In this document: piece by piece, positions 9,166 through 17,366 of the stretch
How the letters are laid out: the number at the start of each line of letters is the position of its first letter
Numbering within the stretch: position 1 is the stretch's first letter
DNA from: Flavobacterium sp. ASV13
GTDB lineage: Bacteria > Bacteroidota > Bacteroidia > Flavobacteriales > Flavobacteriaceae
DNA: 64,000 bases
Assembly (NCBI RefSeq): GCF_000745775.1
Contig: NZ_JQJY01000004.1
Span: 640,014-704,013 of the forward strand
Reading direction: 5' to 3'
Position numbers and translations under genes: made by a program
Notes under the pieces: model-generated
The model's input: only the letters and a program-made list of their open reading frames with translations
Databases searched by the model: none
Told to the model about the DNA's origin: nothing

Positions 9166-10737
9166 ATGCATAAAAATCAGCACTTACTATACTCTATAAT
9201 ATTTTTGTTTTTCTTTGGATGGAAGTCCGCTGCACAGGAAAATGTAACACATCCTAAAAACGAATTCAGAGGTGTATGGATTGCTACGGTTGTTAATATT
9301 GACTGGCCAAAAACTGCCACTGACAATGTTGAAAAAGAAAAAGCTGATTATCTTGAAATTCTAGAAACGTATAAAAAACTAAATTATAACGCCGTTATTG
9401 TTCAGGTTCGAAGCGTGGGCGACGCGATTTATCCTTCTGAATTTGCGCCTTGGTCGCGATTTTTGACTGGAAAAGAAGGTTTGGCTCCAAATCCTTATTA
9501 TGATGCTTTGGCATGGATGATTGAACAGGCACACAACAGAGGTTTTGAATTTCACGCTTGGTTAAATCCGTATCGAGCGACTTTCGATTTGAATAAAAAT
9601 CTTTTAAGTCCGGGACACGATCTTTTTAAACATCCTGAATGGATGATCGAGTACGGCGGAAAATACTACTATGATCCTGCTCTACCTCAAGTTCAGGAAC
9701 ATTTGACGAAAGTCGTAAAAGAAGTCGTTGATAAATATGATATCGACGCGATTCACTTTGATGATTATTTTTATCCATACGCCGTTCCTGGAAAAGTTTT
9801 TAACGATACAGCTTCATACAAAAAATACGGCGCAGGCTTAAGTCTTTCTGACTGGCGTCGTGCAAATGTGAGCAACTTTGTACATACCATTTCTACAACC
9901 ATAAAAGCAAGCAAACCGTGGGTTCAATTCGGAATTAGTCCGTTTGGGGTTTGGCGAAATAAATCTCAGGACCCTAGAGGTTCAGAAACACAATCGACTT
10001 CAAATTATGATGATTTATATGCAGATCCAATATTATGGATGGATCAAAAATGGATTGATTACATTCTGCCACAATTGTATTGGAGCATGAATAATCCTAG
10101 AGCATCTTATTCGAAATTAGTAAAATGGTGGTCTGAAAACTCCAATAATACTGCAATTTACATTGGTCATGCCTCTTATAAAATTAGAGGAGATGGTGAC
10201 AAAAACTGGAATTTTATGCAGGAAATCCCAACTCAAATTGACTTTTTGAGAACCTTTAAAAATGTTTCCGGAAGTGCTTATTTCAGCTCAAAATGGTTCA
10301 TGAATAAAAATTTTGATGTCGTTCGCCATCTTGAGGAAAATCAATATAAATATCCGGCACTTCCTGCGGCTGTTCCAAATTTAAAACGTGTTATTATTGA
10401 CACGCCTCAAGTTCTTGAATATACAAAAGACAGCATAAAATATACCTTTACAATTAAAAGTCCGCTAAATACAAAAGTGCGTTATATGGTGCTTTATGGT
10501 GGCGACCACGTTTCAAAAATTGATATTAACGATGCTACAAAAATCGTTGAAAAAGTTACTGTAAAAGAAGTTGACGGAAAAATCACTTTTTCGATTGCTG
10601 GAGGAAAACTAAATCTTTTTAAAGCCTGTGCTTTCACTTTTATTGATTATTTTGCCAACGAAAGCACGCCAACTGCGTTAGATTTAAAAAAGCCATTTAA
10701 AAACTATACACCAAATCAACCTAATGAAAACAGATAA
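9166..10737 (+). CDS. Secreted GHL10 (DUF187-type) glycoside hydrolase-like protein
   Basis: 523 residues from ATG 9166, chosen because it begins directly with a signal peptide (MHKNQHLLYSIIFLFFF, cleaved near SAAQE); upstream in-frame codons belong to the intergenic repeat. The mature protein starts with the family signature FRGVWIATVVNIDWP. It contains a TIM-barrel pattern (FHAWLNPYR, YDIDAIHFDDYFYP, FGISPFGVW, YILPQLYW) and a C-terminal fibronectin-like segment. Relatives act on glycans, including peptidoglycan-related ones; the substrate is inferred from its recycling-type neighbours. The last codons overlap the start of the next gene by 14 bp. Confidence 0.85.
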   Translation: MHKNQHLLYSIIFLFFFGWKSAAQENVTHPKNEFRGVWIATVVNIDWPKTATDNVEKEKADYLEILETYKKLNYNAVIVQVRSVGDAIYPSEFAPWSRFLTGKEGLAPNPYYDALAWMIEQAHNRGFEFHAWLNPYRATFDLNKNLLSPGHDLFKHPEWMIEYGGKYYYDPALPQVQEHLTKVVKEVVDKYDIDAIHFDDYFYPYAVPGKVFNDTASYKKYGAGLSLSDWRRANVSNFVHTISTTIKASKPWVQFGISPFGVWRNKSQDPRGSETQSTSNYDDLYADPILWMDQKWIDYILPQLYWSMNNPRASYSKLVKWWSENSNNTAIYIGHASYKIRGDGDKNWNFMQEIPTQIDFLRTFKNVSGSAYFSSKWFMNKNFDVVRHLEENQYKYPALPAAVPNLKRVIIDTPQVLEYTKDSIKYTFTIKSPLNTKVRYMVLYGGDHVSKIDINDATKIVEKVTVKEVDGKITFSIAGGKLNLFKACAFTFIDYFANESTPTALDLKKPFKNYTPNQPNENR

Positions 10738-11998
10738 TAAACCTTGGTTCTGGATTCCGCTTCTTAATTTTGCTTCTGGACTGCCTTATGCTATAATTAT
10801 TTCCGTTTCGGTAATTATGTACAAAAATCTGGGGATTTCAAATGAAGACATTGGAGTTTATACCAGTTTATTATATCTTCCTTGGGTGGTAAAACCGCTT
10901 TGGAGTCCGCTTATCGAATTGGTTGGAACCAAAAGAAAATGGTTTTTATCGATGCAGTTATTAATTTCAATTGCCTTTTTATTGGTCGGATTCGCGATTC
11001 CGTTCAATGGATTTTTCATACTTTCATTAGCCATATTCTGGGTTGCCGCTTTTGCTTCAGCTTCAAATGATATTGCAACTGACGGCTTCTATTTATTGGT
11101 TTTGCCAGAAGACAAACAATCTTTCTTTATCGGAATTAGAAGCACTTTCTATAGACTTTCAATGCTTGCCGGAAATGGATTAGTAGTACTTTTTGCTGGA
11201 TATTTAGAACATAAATATGGTGACAACACAAAAGCTTGGTCATATACTATGATTTGTGTTGGTTTATTAATGACTTTCATTACAGCTTACAATTTTATTT
11301 TTACTCCAAAAAATGAAATAAACGCTGTTGCTGACACTAAAGAAAAACATCAAAATCAAAACTTCATCACGGTTTTCATCAGTTTCTTTAAGAAAAAACA
11401 AATCGGATTAATTTTGGCTTTTATTCTGGTTTTCCGATTAGGAGAATCGCAATTACTTAAAATGCTTACTCCATTTTTATTGGATGGAAAAGAATTAGGC
11501 GGAATGGGATTAGACACCGAAGCTGTTGGAATTATTTATGGAACTTTTGGCGTTGGAGCTTTGACTCTAGGCGGAATTTTAGGCGGAATCGCTATTTCGA
11601 AACAAAGTCTTACTAAATGGATGTTTCCGATGTTTTTAACGATGCATTTACCTATTATCGGATTTATTTTATTGGCATTTTTTCACCCAACATCAATTTA
11701 TTACATTTATATCGTTGTTATTTTAGAACAATTTGGTTACGGTTTTGGTTTTACAGCTTTCATGATGTACCTGATTCACGTTGCCGAAGGAGAATCAAAA
11801 ACAGCGCATTATGCACTTGCAACTGGATTTATGGCATTAGGAATGATGCTTCCGGGAATGCTGAGCGGTTATATTCAGAAATATTTAGGCTATGACAACT
11901 TTTTTGTTTGGGTTCTTATAGCTACAATACCAGGTCTTATTTTATCACGTTTTTTAACTTTCCCAAAAGATTTTGGGAAAAAATCAGAAGAAGTTTAA
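10724..11998 (+). CDS. MFS transporter, AmpG-like (probable muropeptide permease)
   Basis: 424 residues with about twelve membrane segments. The N-terminus WFWIPLLNFASGLPYAIIIS and the motif LLYLPWVVKPLWSPLIE resemble the AmpG/SLC33 branch of the major facilitator superfamily. AmpG imports anhydro-muropeptides across the inner membrane. Placement between a secreted glycan hydrolase and a NagZ-like GH3 enzyme, with anmK nearby, supports that substrate. The start ATG overlaps the previous gene by 14 bp, so the two are translationally coupled. The exact substrate remains inferred. Confidence 0.8.
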   Translation: MKTDNKPWFWIPLLNFASGLPYAIIISVSVIMYKNLGISNEDIGVYTSLLYLPWVVKPLWSPLIELVGTKRKWFLSMQLLISIAFLLVGFAIPFNGFFILSLAIFWVAAFASASNDIATDGFYLLVLPEDKQSFFIGIRSTFYRLSMLAGNGLVVLFAGYLEHKYGDNTKAWSYTMICVGLLMTFITAYNFIFTPKNEINAVADTKEKHQNQNFITVFISFFKKKQIGLILAFILVFRLGESQLLKMLTPFLLDGKELGGMGLDTEAVGIIYGTFGVGALTLGGILGGIAISKQSLTKWMFPMFLTMHLPIIGFILLAFFHPTSIYYIYIVVILEQFGYGFGFTAFMMYLIHVAEGESKTAHYALATGFMALGMMLPGMLSGYIQKYLGYDNFFVWVLIATIPGLILSRFLTFPKDFGKKSEEV

Positions 11999-12019
11999 CC
12001 CCAAATCAAACTTTTACCT

Positions 12020-12361
12020 ATGGAAATCAATGAAAATTTGCAGGCCGAACGCAACTTAAAAGGAGCTGAGTTCGAAAAAAACGGAAATCTTGAAAAAGCA
12101 ATTGAATTGTATGAGGAAAATGTAGCAGAAAGCTTTAAAGGAAATCATCCTTACGATCGATTAGCAACGATCTACAAAAATCAGCTTGATCTTGAAAATG
12201 AAATCAGGATTTTAGAAAAAGCAATTATTGTTTACGAGGAAATTACACTCGTAGATCGATTGGAAGGATTGCCAAAACTTTTCCGCTTTAAAAACCGATT
12301 AGAAAAGGCAATTGAAACCAAAAAACAATTGGCTAAGCAGAAAAAGGCTAAACTGAAATAA
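12020..12361 (+). CDS. Small TPR-like protein
   Basis: 113 residues, all helical. Two tetratricopeptide-type units are visible (NLKGAEFEKNGNLEKAIELYEENV and DRLATIYKNQLDLENEIRILEKAI), and the C-terminus is Lys-rich. It lies 21 bp after the permease gene and 22 bp before the acetyltransferase, all on the same strand, so it is probably co-transcribed. A role as a protein-interaction adaptor is inferred from the fold only. Confidence 0.7.
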   Translation: MEINENLQAERNLKGAEFEKNGNLEKAIELYEENVAESFKGNHPYDRLATIYKNQLDLENEIRILEKAIIVYEEITLVDRLEGLPKLFRFKNRLEKAIETKKQLAKQKKAKLK

Positions 12362-12383
12362 AATACTTTTAAACTGCTACAAG

Positions 12384-12833
12384 ATGAGTAATTTAAAACG
12401 AACCAATTCAGATGATATCGATTTTATAAATCTCGTTGCTTTATTAGATAAAGATCTGGCAATTAGAGACGGAGATGATCATGCGTTTTACAATCAGTTT
12501 AACAAAACCGATAAAATAAAACATACGATTGTTTATTACGAAAACGACATTCCTGTTGGTTGTGGCGCTTTTCGTGAAAAAGAAAGCGATAAAACCGAAA
12601 TCAAAAGAATGTATGTTCATCCTGATTTTCGAAAAAAAGGAATTGCATCAAAAATTTTAGCCGAATTAGAAATCTGGGCCAAAGAAGTAGGTTATACTTA
12701 TACTATTTTAGAAACCGGAAAAAATCAGCCCGAAGCCATCAACTTATATCAAAAATTAAATTATACCATAATTCCAAATTATCCGCCTTACGAAAAAATG
12801 GATAATAGTGTTTGTATGAAAAAGACTTTATAA
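12384..12833 (+). CDS. GNAT family N-acetyltransferase
   Basis: 149 residues with the GNAT order. The beta-4 strand and acetyl-CoA loop read MYVHPDFRKKGIASKILAEL (residues ~72-92), and a C-terminal NLYQKLNYTIIPNYPPYEKM follows. It transfers an acetyl group from acetyl-CoA to an unknown amine. In this cluster an amino-sugar or peptide substrate is possible but not shown. It is spaced by 2 bp from the next gene, so it is within an operon. Confidence 0.85.
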   Translation: MSNLKRTNSDDIDFINLVALLDKDLAIRDGDDHAFYNQFNKTDKIKHTIVYYENDIPVGCGAFREKESDKTEIKRMYVHPDFRKKGIASKILAELEIWAKEVGYTYTILETGKNQPEAINLYQKLNYTIIPNYPPYEKMDNSVCMKKTL

Positions 12834-12835
12834 TA

Positions 12836-14449
12836 ATGAAAATTACTGCCGAAGCATTACGCCAAAAAGTGGGACAATTCTTTTTTCCTGCTGTTTTTAT
12901 AAACGATACCGAAGAAAATATTCAGGAAACCGAACGTTTAATCAAAGAACATAACATTGGTGGATTGACTTTTTTTCACAGTCGTGCGAGCGCTGCGACG
13001 AATTATGAAAGCAAGAAAAAAGTTGTTTTTAATGATGACAGTTACGAGAAAATCAAAGCCTTAATTGTTCGTTATCAAAAGGCAGCTTCTACTCCACTTT
13101 TAATTAGTATTGATGCGGAATGGGGTTTGGCAATGCGTATCGAAAAAACACCTCAATATCCTTATGCAATTACGCTTGGTGCTTTGCCGGAAAACAAATC
13201 TGATTTGGTTTTTGAAGTTGGAAAACAAATCGGATTGGATTTAAAAGCAGCCGGAATTCAGTATAATTTATCGCCTTTGGCAGACATCAACAATAACCCG
13301 AATAATCCGGTTATTGGTTATCGTTCTTTTGGTGAAAACAAAGAAAAAGTAGCCGATTTTTCTGTTGAATATTTAAAAGGAATGTCAGAAGTTGGTGTTT
13401 TAGGCTGTCTGAAACATTTTCCCGGACACGGAAATACCAATGTTGATTCGCATTTAGGATTGCCTGTTTTAAAGGAAACTTTAGAAGAATTATTAGAAAA
13501 GGAATTATATCCATTTATAAAAGGAATTGAAAACAATGTCGATTCGATTATGATTGGACATTTGGCAGTTCCGAGTTTAAATGACGGAAAAGATACGTCG
13601 GCAACTTTATCAAAAGCTGTTATTCAAGATTTATTGCGTGATAAATTAGGTTATGACGGTTTGGTAATTTCTGATGCCTTGAATATGCACAGCGTTTCTA
13701 AACTTTACGAAACCAAAGGGCATTTAGAATGGGAAGCTTTCAACGCTGGAAACGATGTTTTATGCTTCGCTGAAAATGTTCCGGAAGGAATTGAAGAAAT
13801 TCTGAAAAATGCTTCGCCAGAACGCATCGAAGAAAGCTTTAACCGAATCATGAAAGCGAAAGAAAAAGCCGGAATTCTTTCTGGAAATACTGCTGCTTCG
13901 GGCGAATTAGATTTTAGCAAAACATCAGGATTAAATCTGGAAGTTGCTCAAAATTCAATTACTAAAATCATTGATAATTCGAGTGCAGAATTAGCTTTTG
14001 AAGCGCAGAAAAACAACAAACTTGCCAAACTGAGTTTATATAAAAATACCGAAAACACTTTCTTTAAAACTTTAAATTCAAAATTGACTTCTCCGGAATT
14101 TGCTTTTGAAAACTTAGAAGTTTCGGATATTTCATCAATCAAAAAAGAATTAGAAAATTTTGAAACTATTATCATTTCATTATTTGTTCCAAAGGCAAAG
14201 CCAATGAACAATTTCGAAATTGACAATGAAGTTTTAGACTTACTTTCTGATTTACTTCAATCCAAAAAATGTATTGTTTATGTTTTCGGAAATCCATACG
14301 TTTTACCAATAATTCTTAATCTTAAAAAGGCTTCAGGATTGATTCAGGCGTATCAGGATTTTGAAGAATTTCAGAAAACTGCAGGAATTCAATTTTTAGA
14401 AAAAATTTCTTCAAACGGAATTCTGCCAGTAAATATTGATATCCAATAA
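12836..14449 (+). CDS. nagZ: Glycoside hydrolase family 3 beta-N-acetylglucosaminidase (NagZ-like)
   Basis: 537 residues from ATG 12836 (MKITAEALRQKVGQFFFPA), two bases after the preceding stop. The NagZ signature CLKHFPGHGNTNVDSHLGLP (~residue 195) carries the His/Asp pair of the mobile catalytic loop, and VISDALNMHSV supplies the nucleophile Asp. The ~190 residues after the barrel resemble the second GH3 domain. There is no signal peptide, so it is cytoplasmic, as for NagZ, which removes GlcNAc from anhydro-muropeptides. That fits the AmpG-like permease and AnmK nearby. Strict substrate identity is inferred. Confidence 0.85.
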   Translation: MKITAEALRQKVGQFFFPAVFINDTEENIQETERLIKEHNIGGLTFFHSRASAATNYESKKKVVFNDDSYEKIKALIVRYQKAASTPLLISIDAEWGLAMRIEKTPQYPYAITLGALPENKSDLVFEVGKQIGLDLKAAGIQYNLSPLADINNNPNNPVIGYRSFGENKEKVADFSVEYLKGMSEVGVLGCLKHFPGHGNTNVDSHLGLPVLKETLEELLEKELYPFIKGIENNVDSIMIGHLAVPSLNDGKDTSATLSKAVIQDLLRDKLGYDGLVISDALNMHSVSKLYETKGHLEWEAFNAGNDVLCFAENVPEGIEEILKNASPERIEESFNRIMKAKEKAGILSGNTAASGELDFSKTSGLNLEVAQNSITKIIDNSSAELAFEAQKNNKLAKLSLYKNTENTFFKTLNSKLTSPEFAFENLEVSDISSIKKELENFETIIISLFVPKAKPMNNFEIDNEVLDLLSDLLQSKKCIVYVFGNPYVLPIILNLKKASGLIQAYQDFEEFQKTAGIQFLEKISSNGILPVNIDIQ

Positions 14450-14507
14450 GTTAAAACATTAAATAGTCAAAATTTATCAACTTATAAATTTTTATAATCA
14501 CATCTTA

Positions 14508-14539
14508 TTGTAAGTACCTGTGCTTATACCCTACTTTTG
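14508..14539 (+). promoter_or_regulatory. Promoter of the peroxiredoxin gene (TTG ... TACTTTTG)
   Basis: TTG at 14508-14510 and TACTTTTG at 14532-14539 are separated by 21 bases and match the Bacteroidota -33/-7 pattern. The -7 box lies 35 bases upstream of the start codon. Confidence 0.6.
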
Positions 14540-14574
14540 CACCAGAAATAAATTTTTAACGTAAAACGAAAAAT

Positions 14575-15213
14575 ATGTCTTTAGTAGGAAAAAAATTCCC
14601 AAGTATTGCAGTAGATGCTATCTCAGAAATGGGTGACAATTTAAAAATTAACATTTTTGAAGAAGCAGTAAACAACAACAAAAAAGTATTATTGTTTTGG
14701 TACCCAAAAGATTTCACTTTTGTTTGCCCAACTGAATTACACGCCTTTCAAGCTGCATTACCAGAATTCGAAAAAAGAAATACTATCGTAATTGGTGCTT
14801 CTTGCGATACTAACGAAGTTCACTTTGCTTGGTTAAACACACCAAAAAACAATGGTGGAATTGAAGGTGTAACTTACCCAATCTTAGCGGATACAAACCG
14901 TAACTTATCTAACATTTTAGGAATTTTAGATATTGATTCTACAGAGTACAGCGAAGAAACGGATTCAGTTATCATCGAAGGTTCAAACGTAACTTTCAGA
15001 GCTACTTACCTAATTGACGAAACTGGAAAAATTTTCCACGAAAGTGTAAACGATATGCCATTAGGACGTAACGTAAACGAATACTTAAGAATGGTTGACG
15101 CTTACACACACATCCAAACAAAAGGTGAAGTTTGTCCTGCAAACTGGGAAGCTGGTAAAGAAGCAATGTCTGCAGACAGACTAAGTACTGCTGAATACTT
15201 AAGCGCTAATTAA
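14575..15213 (+). CDS. ahpC: AhpC/Prx1-type 2-Cys peroxiredoxin
   Basis: 212 residues. The peroxidatic Cys lies in DFTFVCPTELHAF (residue ~50) and the resolving Cys in GEVCPANWEAG near the C-terminus, which is the typical 2-Cys arrangement. It reduces hydrogen peroxide and organic peroxides and is recycled by thioredoxin or AhpF-like reductants. A thioredoxin gene follows after a 225-bp repeat-filled gap, so functional coupling is plausible. The clear promoter directly upstream and high-frequency codon choice suggest strong expression. Confidence 0.92.
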   Translation: MSLVGKKFPSIAVDAISEMGDNLKINIFEEAVNNNKKVLLFWYPKDFTFVCPTELHAFQAALPEFEKRNTIVIGASCDTNEVHFAWLNTPKNNGGIEGVTYPILADTNRNLSNILGILDIDSTEYSEETDSVIIEGSNVTFRATYLIDETGKIFHESVNDMPLGRNVNEYLRMVDAYTHIQTKGEVCPANWEAGKEAMSADRLSTAEYLSAN

Positions 15214-15226
15214 GCTGCTAAGATAC

Positions 15227-15410
15227 TAAGGTTCTAAGATGCTAAGTTCTTTAACTTAACTTTTGAATCTTACATAAAATTCTACAATAAAAGTCGAGAG
15301 ATTCTAAGATTAAACTTAGATCTTAGAATCTCAACGACTTAAAAAATCCATCAAAAATCCACATAAAGTTATACGGTTCAAGAAGCAAAACTTAGCATCT
15401 TAGAACCTTA
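15227..15410. repeat. Nested inverted repeats between ahpC and thioredoxin
   Basis: An outer perfect 22-bp inverted pair lies at 15227-15248 and 15389-15410 (core GGTTCTAAGATGCTAAG). An inner perfect 11-bp pair (AGATTCTAAGA / TCTTAGAATCT) lies at about 15299-15331. The unit CTAAGAT recurs throughout. The structure could form a long stem in mRNA or act as a terminator or processing site. Confidence 0.65.
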
Positions 15411-15438
15411 GCAACTTAGTGTCTTAAAAAATAAAACT

Positions 15439-15747
15439 ATGTTAATCGACTTAAACGAAGATACGTTAGCAGATTTAGTTGCTAAAAATGAAAAAGTAGT
15501 AGTCCAATATTCAGCTTCATGGTGTGGGAATTGCCGTATTATGAAACCAAAATTCAAAAAATTAGCAACAGAAAATGAAGCTATCCCTTTTGTTTTGGTT
15601 GATGCAGAAAATTCTCCTGAATCAAGAAAATTAGCTAATGTGAGCAACTTGCCAACATTTGCAACTTTCGTAAATGGGCAATTAGTTGGCGAAACGCAGA
15701 CTAACAAACAAGAAGTTTTAATCGATCTTGTAAACGCAATTGCTTAA
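15439..15747 (+). CDS. Thioredoxin-family protein with CGNC active site
   Basis: 102 residues with a thioredoxin fold: YSASWCGNCRIMKPKF at ~residues 26-41 and the cis-Pro segment NLPTFATFVNGQ. The active site reads WCGNC instead of the classical WCGPC, a variant common in thioredoxin-like proteins and expected to shift the redox potential. There is no signal peptide, so it is cytoplasmic. Its position after the peroxiredoxin suggests it serves as electron donor to that enzyme; this is inferred from context. Confidence 0.88.
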   Translation: MLIDLNEDTLADLVAKNEKVVVQYSASWCGNCRIMKPKFKKLATENEAIPFVLVDAENSPESRKLANVSNLPTFATFVNGQLVGETQTNKQEVLIDLVNAIA

Positions 15748-15764
15748 ATTTAGATCGTTAGACT

Positions 15765-15855
15765 GGCTTAGATTTTTAGACTTCTTAGATGTTTTAAAAA
15801 TTTTAAAGTAAAGTCTAAGAAGTCTAAGAATGTCTAAAAATCTAAGAAGTCTAAA
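15765..15855. repeat. Inverted repeat of TCTAAGAA/TTCTTAGA units
   Basis: The left arm (CTTAGATTTTTAGACTTCTT region) mirrors the right arm (AAGTCTAAGAATGTCTAAAA region) nearly perfectly around an AT-rich loop. It is the same repeat style as at 15227-15410 and fills the whole gap between two genes. Confidence 0.6.
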
Positions 15856-15857
15856 CT

Positions 15858-16115
15858 ATGAAATTACCAGTAATAAAGCATTTAACGCAATTCATCGAAG
15901 AAAACGATCAGGATTATATCATTGAAACGATCGAAGTTCTAGAAGCTATGACCGAAATTCCTTCTCTAAAAGATGAAGAATTAGATGTAATTGGCGAATT
16001 GATTTCAAACATGTACGGTGCTCTTGAAGTGCAAAAATTGGTTGCACAAGGAACAGATAAAAAAGAAGCTTTAAATACGTTTATGAAACGTGTTTTAGGT
16101 TCAATCGATAAATAA
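15858..16115 (+). CDS. Small conserved helical protein (DUF6952-like)
   Basis: 85 residues, acidic and all-helical (MKLPVIKHLTQFIEENDQ ... FMKRVLGSIDK). It resembles a small Bacteroidota family that regularly follows a thioredoxin and peroxiredoxin gene; I recall it as DUF6952 but cannot verify the number. There are no cysteines, so it is not itself a thiol redox protein. It ends 44 bp before a strong terminator hairpin, which marks the end of this redox cluster. Function unknown. Confidence 0.6.
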   Translation: MKLPVIKHLTQFIEENDQDYIIETIEVLEAMTEIPSLKDEELDVIGELISNMYGALEVQKLVAQGTDKKEALNTFMKRVLGSIDK

Positions 16116-16158
16116 ATCGGCCTCTTTTTCAAATAAAAAACAAAAAAACATGACTGAG

Positions 16159-16190
16159 AAAGCGTTTCTAATTTTAGGGACGCTTTTTTT
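16159..16190 (+). terminator. Rho-independent terminator
   Basis: The stem AAGCGT...ACGCTT spans 16160-16184 with an AT-rich interior, followed directly by a run of seven to eight T residues. Confidence 0.7.
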
Positions 16191-16205
16191 TGTATTGTGG
16201 TAAAT

Positions 16206-16345
16206 GGCACGCGGATGACACGGATTCACTTCGTGAAGTCACGGATTTTAACGGATTTTTTTCTCTTTATCATTACGTATGAAACAAAAAAAAATCCGTT
16301 TAGATCCGCGTTTTTGCGTAAGCAAATCCGTGTCATCCGCGTACA
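16206..16345. repeat. Dispersed inverted repeat (CGCGGATGACACGGATT family)
   Basis: GCACGCGGATGACACGGATT at the left mirrors AATCCGTGTCATCCGCGTAC at the right. An inner pair (ACGGATTTTTT / AAAAAATCCGT) is nested inside it. This is the largest intergenic repeat in the core part and shares words with the repeat at 764-863. Confidence 0.65.
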
Positions 16346-16432
16346 ATCTATACAAAAACTAAGATAAAAATTCGCCTCCTTAATCTCTCCTTAAACCCTT
16401 AACAAATACTTTTAGATTCAAATATTAATCCT

Positions 16433-16440
16433 TACTTTTG
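16433..16440 (+). promoter_or_regulatory. Putative -7 box (TACTTTTG) of tpx
   Basis: TACTTTTG lies 25 bases upstream of the tpx start and is the same -7 sequence as in front of ahpC. The -33 region is poorly defined. Confidence 0.5.
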
Positions 16441-16465
16441 AACCTCATTAATTTAAACAAAAATC

Positions 16466-16963
16466 ATGGCTTCAATAACTTTAGGAGGAAATCCAGTTCA
16501 TACATCAGGCGAATTACCAGCAGTTGGATCACAATTAGCTGATTTCAAATTAGTACAAAACGATTTATCAGTTGCTTCATTAAGCAATTTCGCTGGTAAA
16601 AAATTAGTTTTAAATATCTTCCCAAGTGTTGATACAGGAACTTGTGCAACATCTGTTAGAAAATTCAATGCAAGCGCAAGCGGATTAGAAAACACTACTG
16701 TTTTATGTATTTCAAGAGATTTACCTTTTGCTCAAAAACGTTTTTGCGGTGCTGAAGGTTTAGAAAATGTAGTAAACTTATCAGATTTCCAAACTGGTGC
16801 ATTCGGTAAAGCAAACGGATTAGAAATCGTTGACGGACCATTAGCAGGTTTACACTCAAGAGCAATCATTGTTGTTGATGCTGACGGAAAAGTTCTTCAT
16901 ACAGAACAAGTAGCAGAAATTGCAAACGAACCAAATTACGAAGCAGCTTTAGCAGCACTATAA
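16466..16963 (+). CDS. tpx: Thiol peroxidase (atypical 2-Cys peroxiredoxin)
   Basis: 165 residues, the standard Tpx length. It starts [18 protein letters not shown]. The peroxidatic Cys lies in [16 protein letters not shown] (~residue 59) and the resolving Cys in [13 protein letters not shown] (~residue 93), the spacing expected for the intramolecular disulfide of this subfamily. It detoxifies hydroperoxides with thioredoxin as reductant. It shares the TACTTTTG -7 box with ahpC. The diacylglycerol kinase gene begins 13 bp later and may be co-transcribed. Confidence 0.93.
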   Translation: MASITLGGNPVHTSGELPAVGSQLADFKLVQNDLSVASLSNFAGKKLVLNIFPSVDTGTCATSVRKFNASASGLENTTVLCISRDLPFAQKRFCGAEGLENVVNLSDFQTGAFGKANGLEIVDGPLAGLHSRAIIVVDADGKVLHTEQVAEIANEPNYEAALAAL

Positions 16964-16976
16964 TATTTTCCAATAA

Positions 16977-17351
16977 ATGGAGTTTCAAAAAGATAATACA
17001 TTTGTTACAGGTCGCTTAAAAAGTGTTACTTATGCTTTTAAAGGAGCTGTAAAATTGATTAAAACAGAACACAGTGTTATGGTTCAATTCTCATTGGGAA
17101 TTATCATGACCATAGCTGGTTTTTATTTTCATATTTCACAAACCGAATGGCTTTGCCAGACATTGGCTATTGGCTTAGTTTTAAGTGTTGAAGGATTGAA
17201 TACAGCAGTTGAAAAAATTGCCGATTTTATTCATCCAGATTATAGCAGACGAATCGGTTTTATTAAAGATATTGCTGCCGGAGCGGTATTTTTTGCAGCA
17301 ATGACAGCAATAGCGATTGGCTTAATTATTTATATCCCAAAATTTATATAG
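16977..17351 (+). CDS. dgkA: Diacylglycerol/undecaprenol kinase family protein
   Basis: 124 residues with three membrane helices. The family core reads VEGLNTAVEKIADFI and the third helix region IGFIKDIAAGAVFFAA. It is a small integral-membrane lipid kinase that phosphorylates diacylglycerol or undecaprenol. Gram-positive-type members act on undecaprenol, and the Bacteroidota preference is not readable from sequence. It lies 13 bp after tpx and 15 bp before ftsK. Confidence 0.88.
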   Translation: MEFQKDNTFVTGRLKSVTYAFKGAVKLIKTEHSVMVQFSLGIIMTIAGFYFHISQTEWLCQTLAIGLVLSVEGLNTAVEKIADFIHPDYSRRIGFIKDIAAGAVFFAAMTAIAIGLIIYIPKFI

Positions 17352-17366
17352 GCAAGGAACGCAAGA

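Noticed and set aside
15220..15855. CRISPR-like repeats in the CTAAGAT-rich gaps
   Set aside because: Repeats are inverted and irregular, without equal spacers; no cas genes are present.
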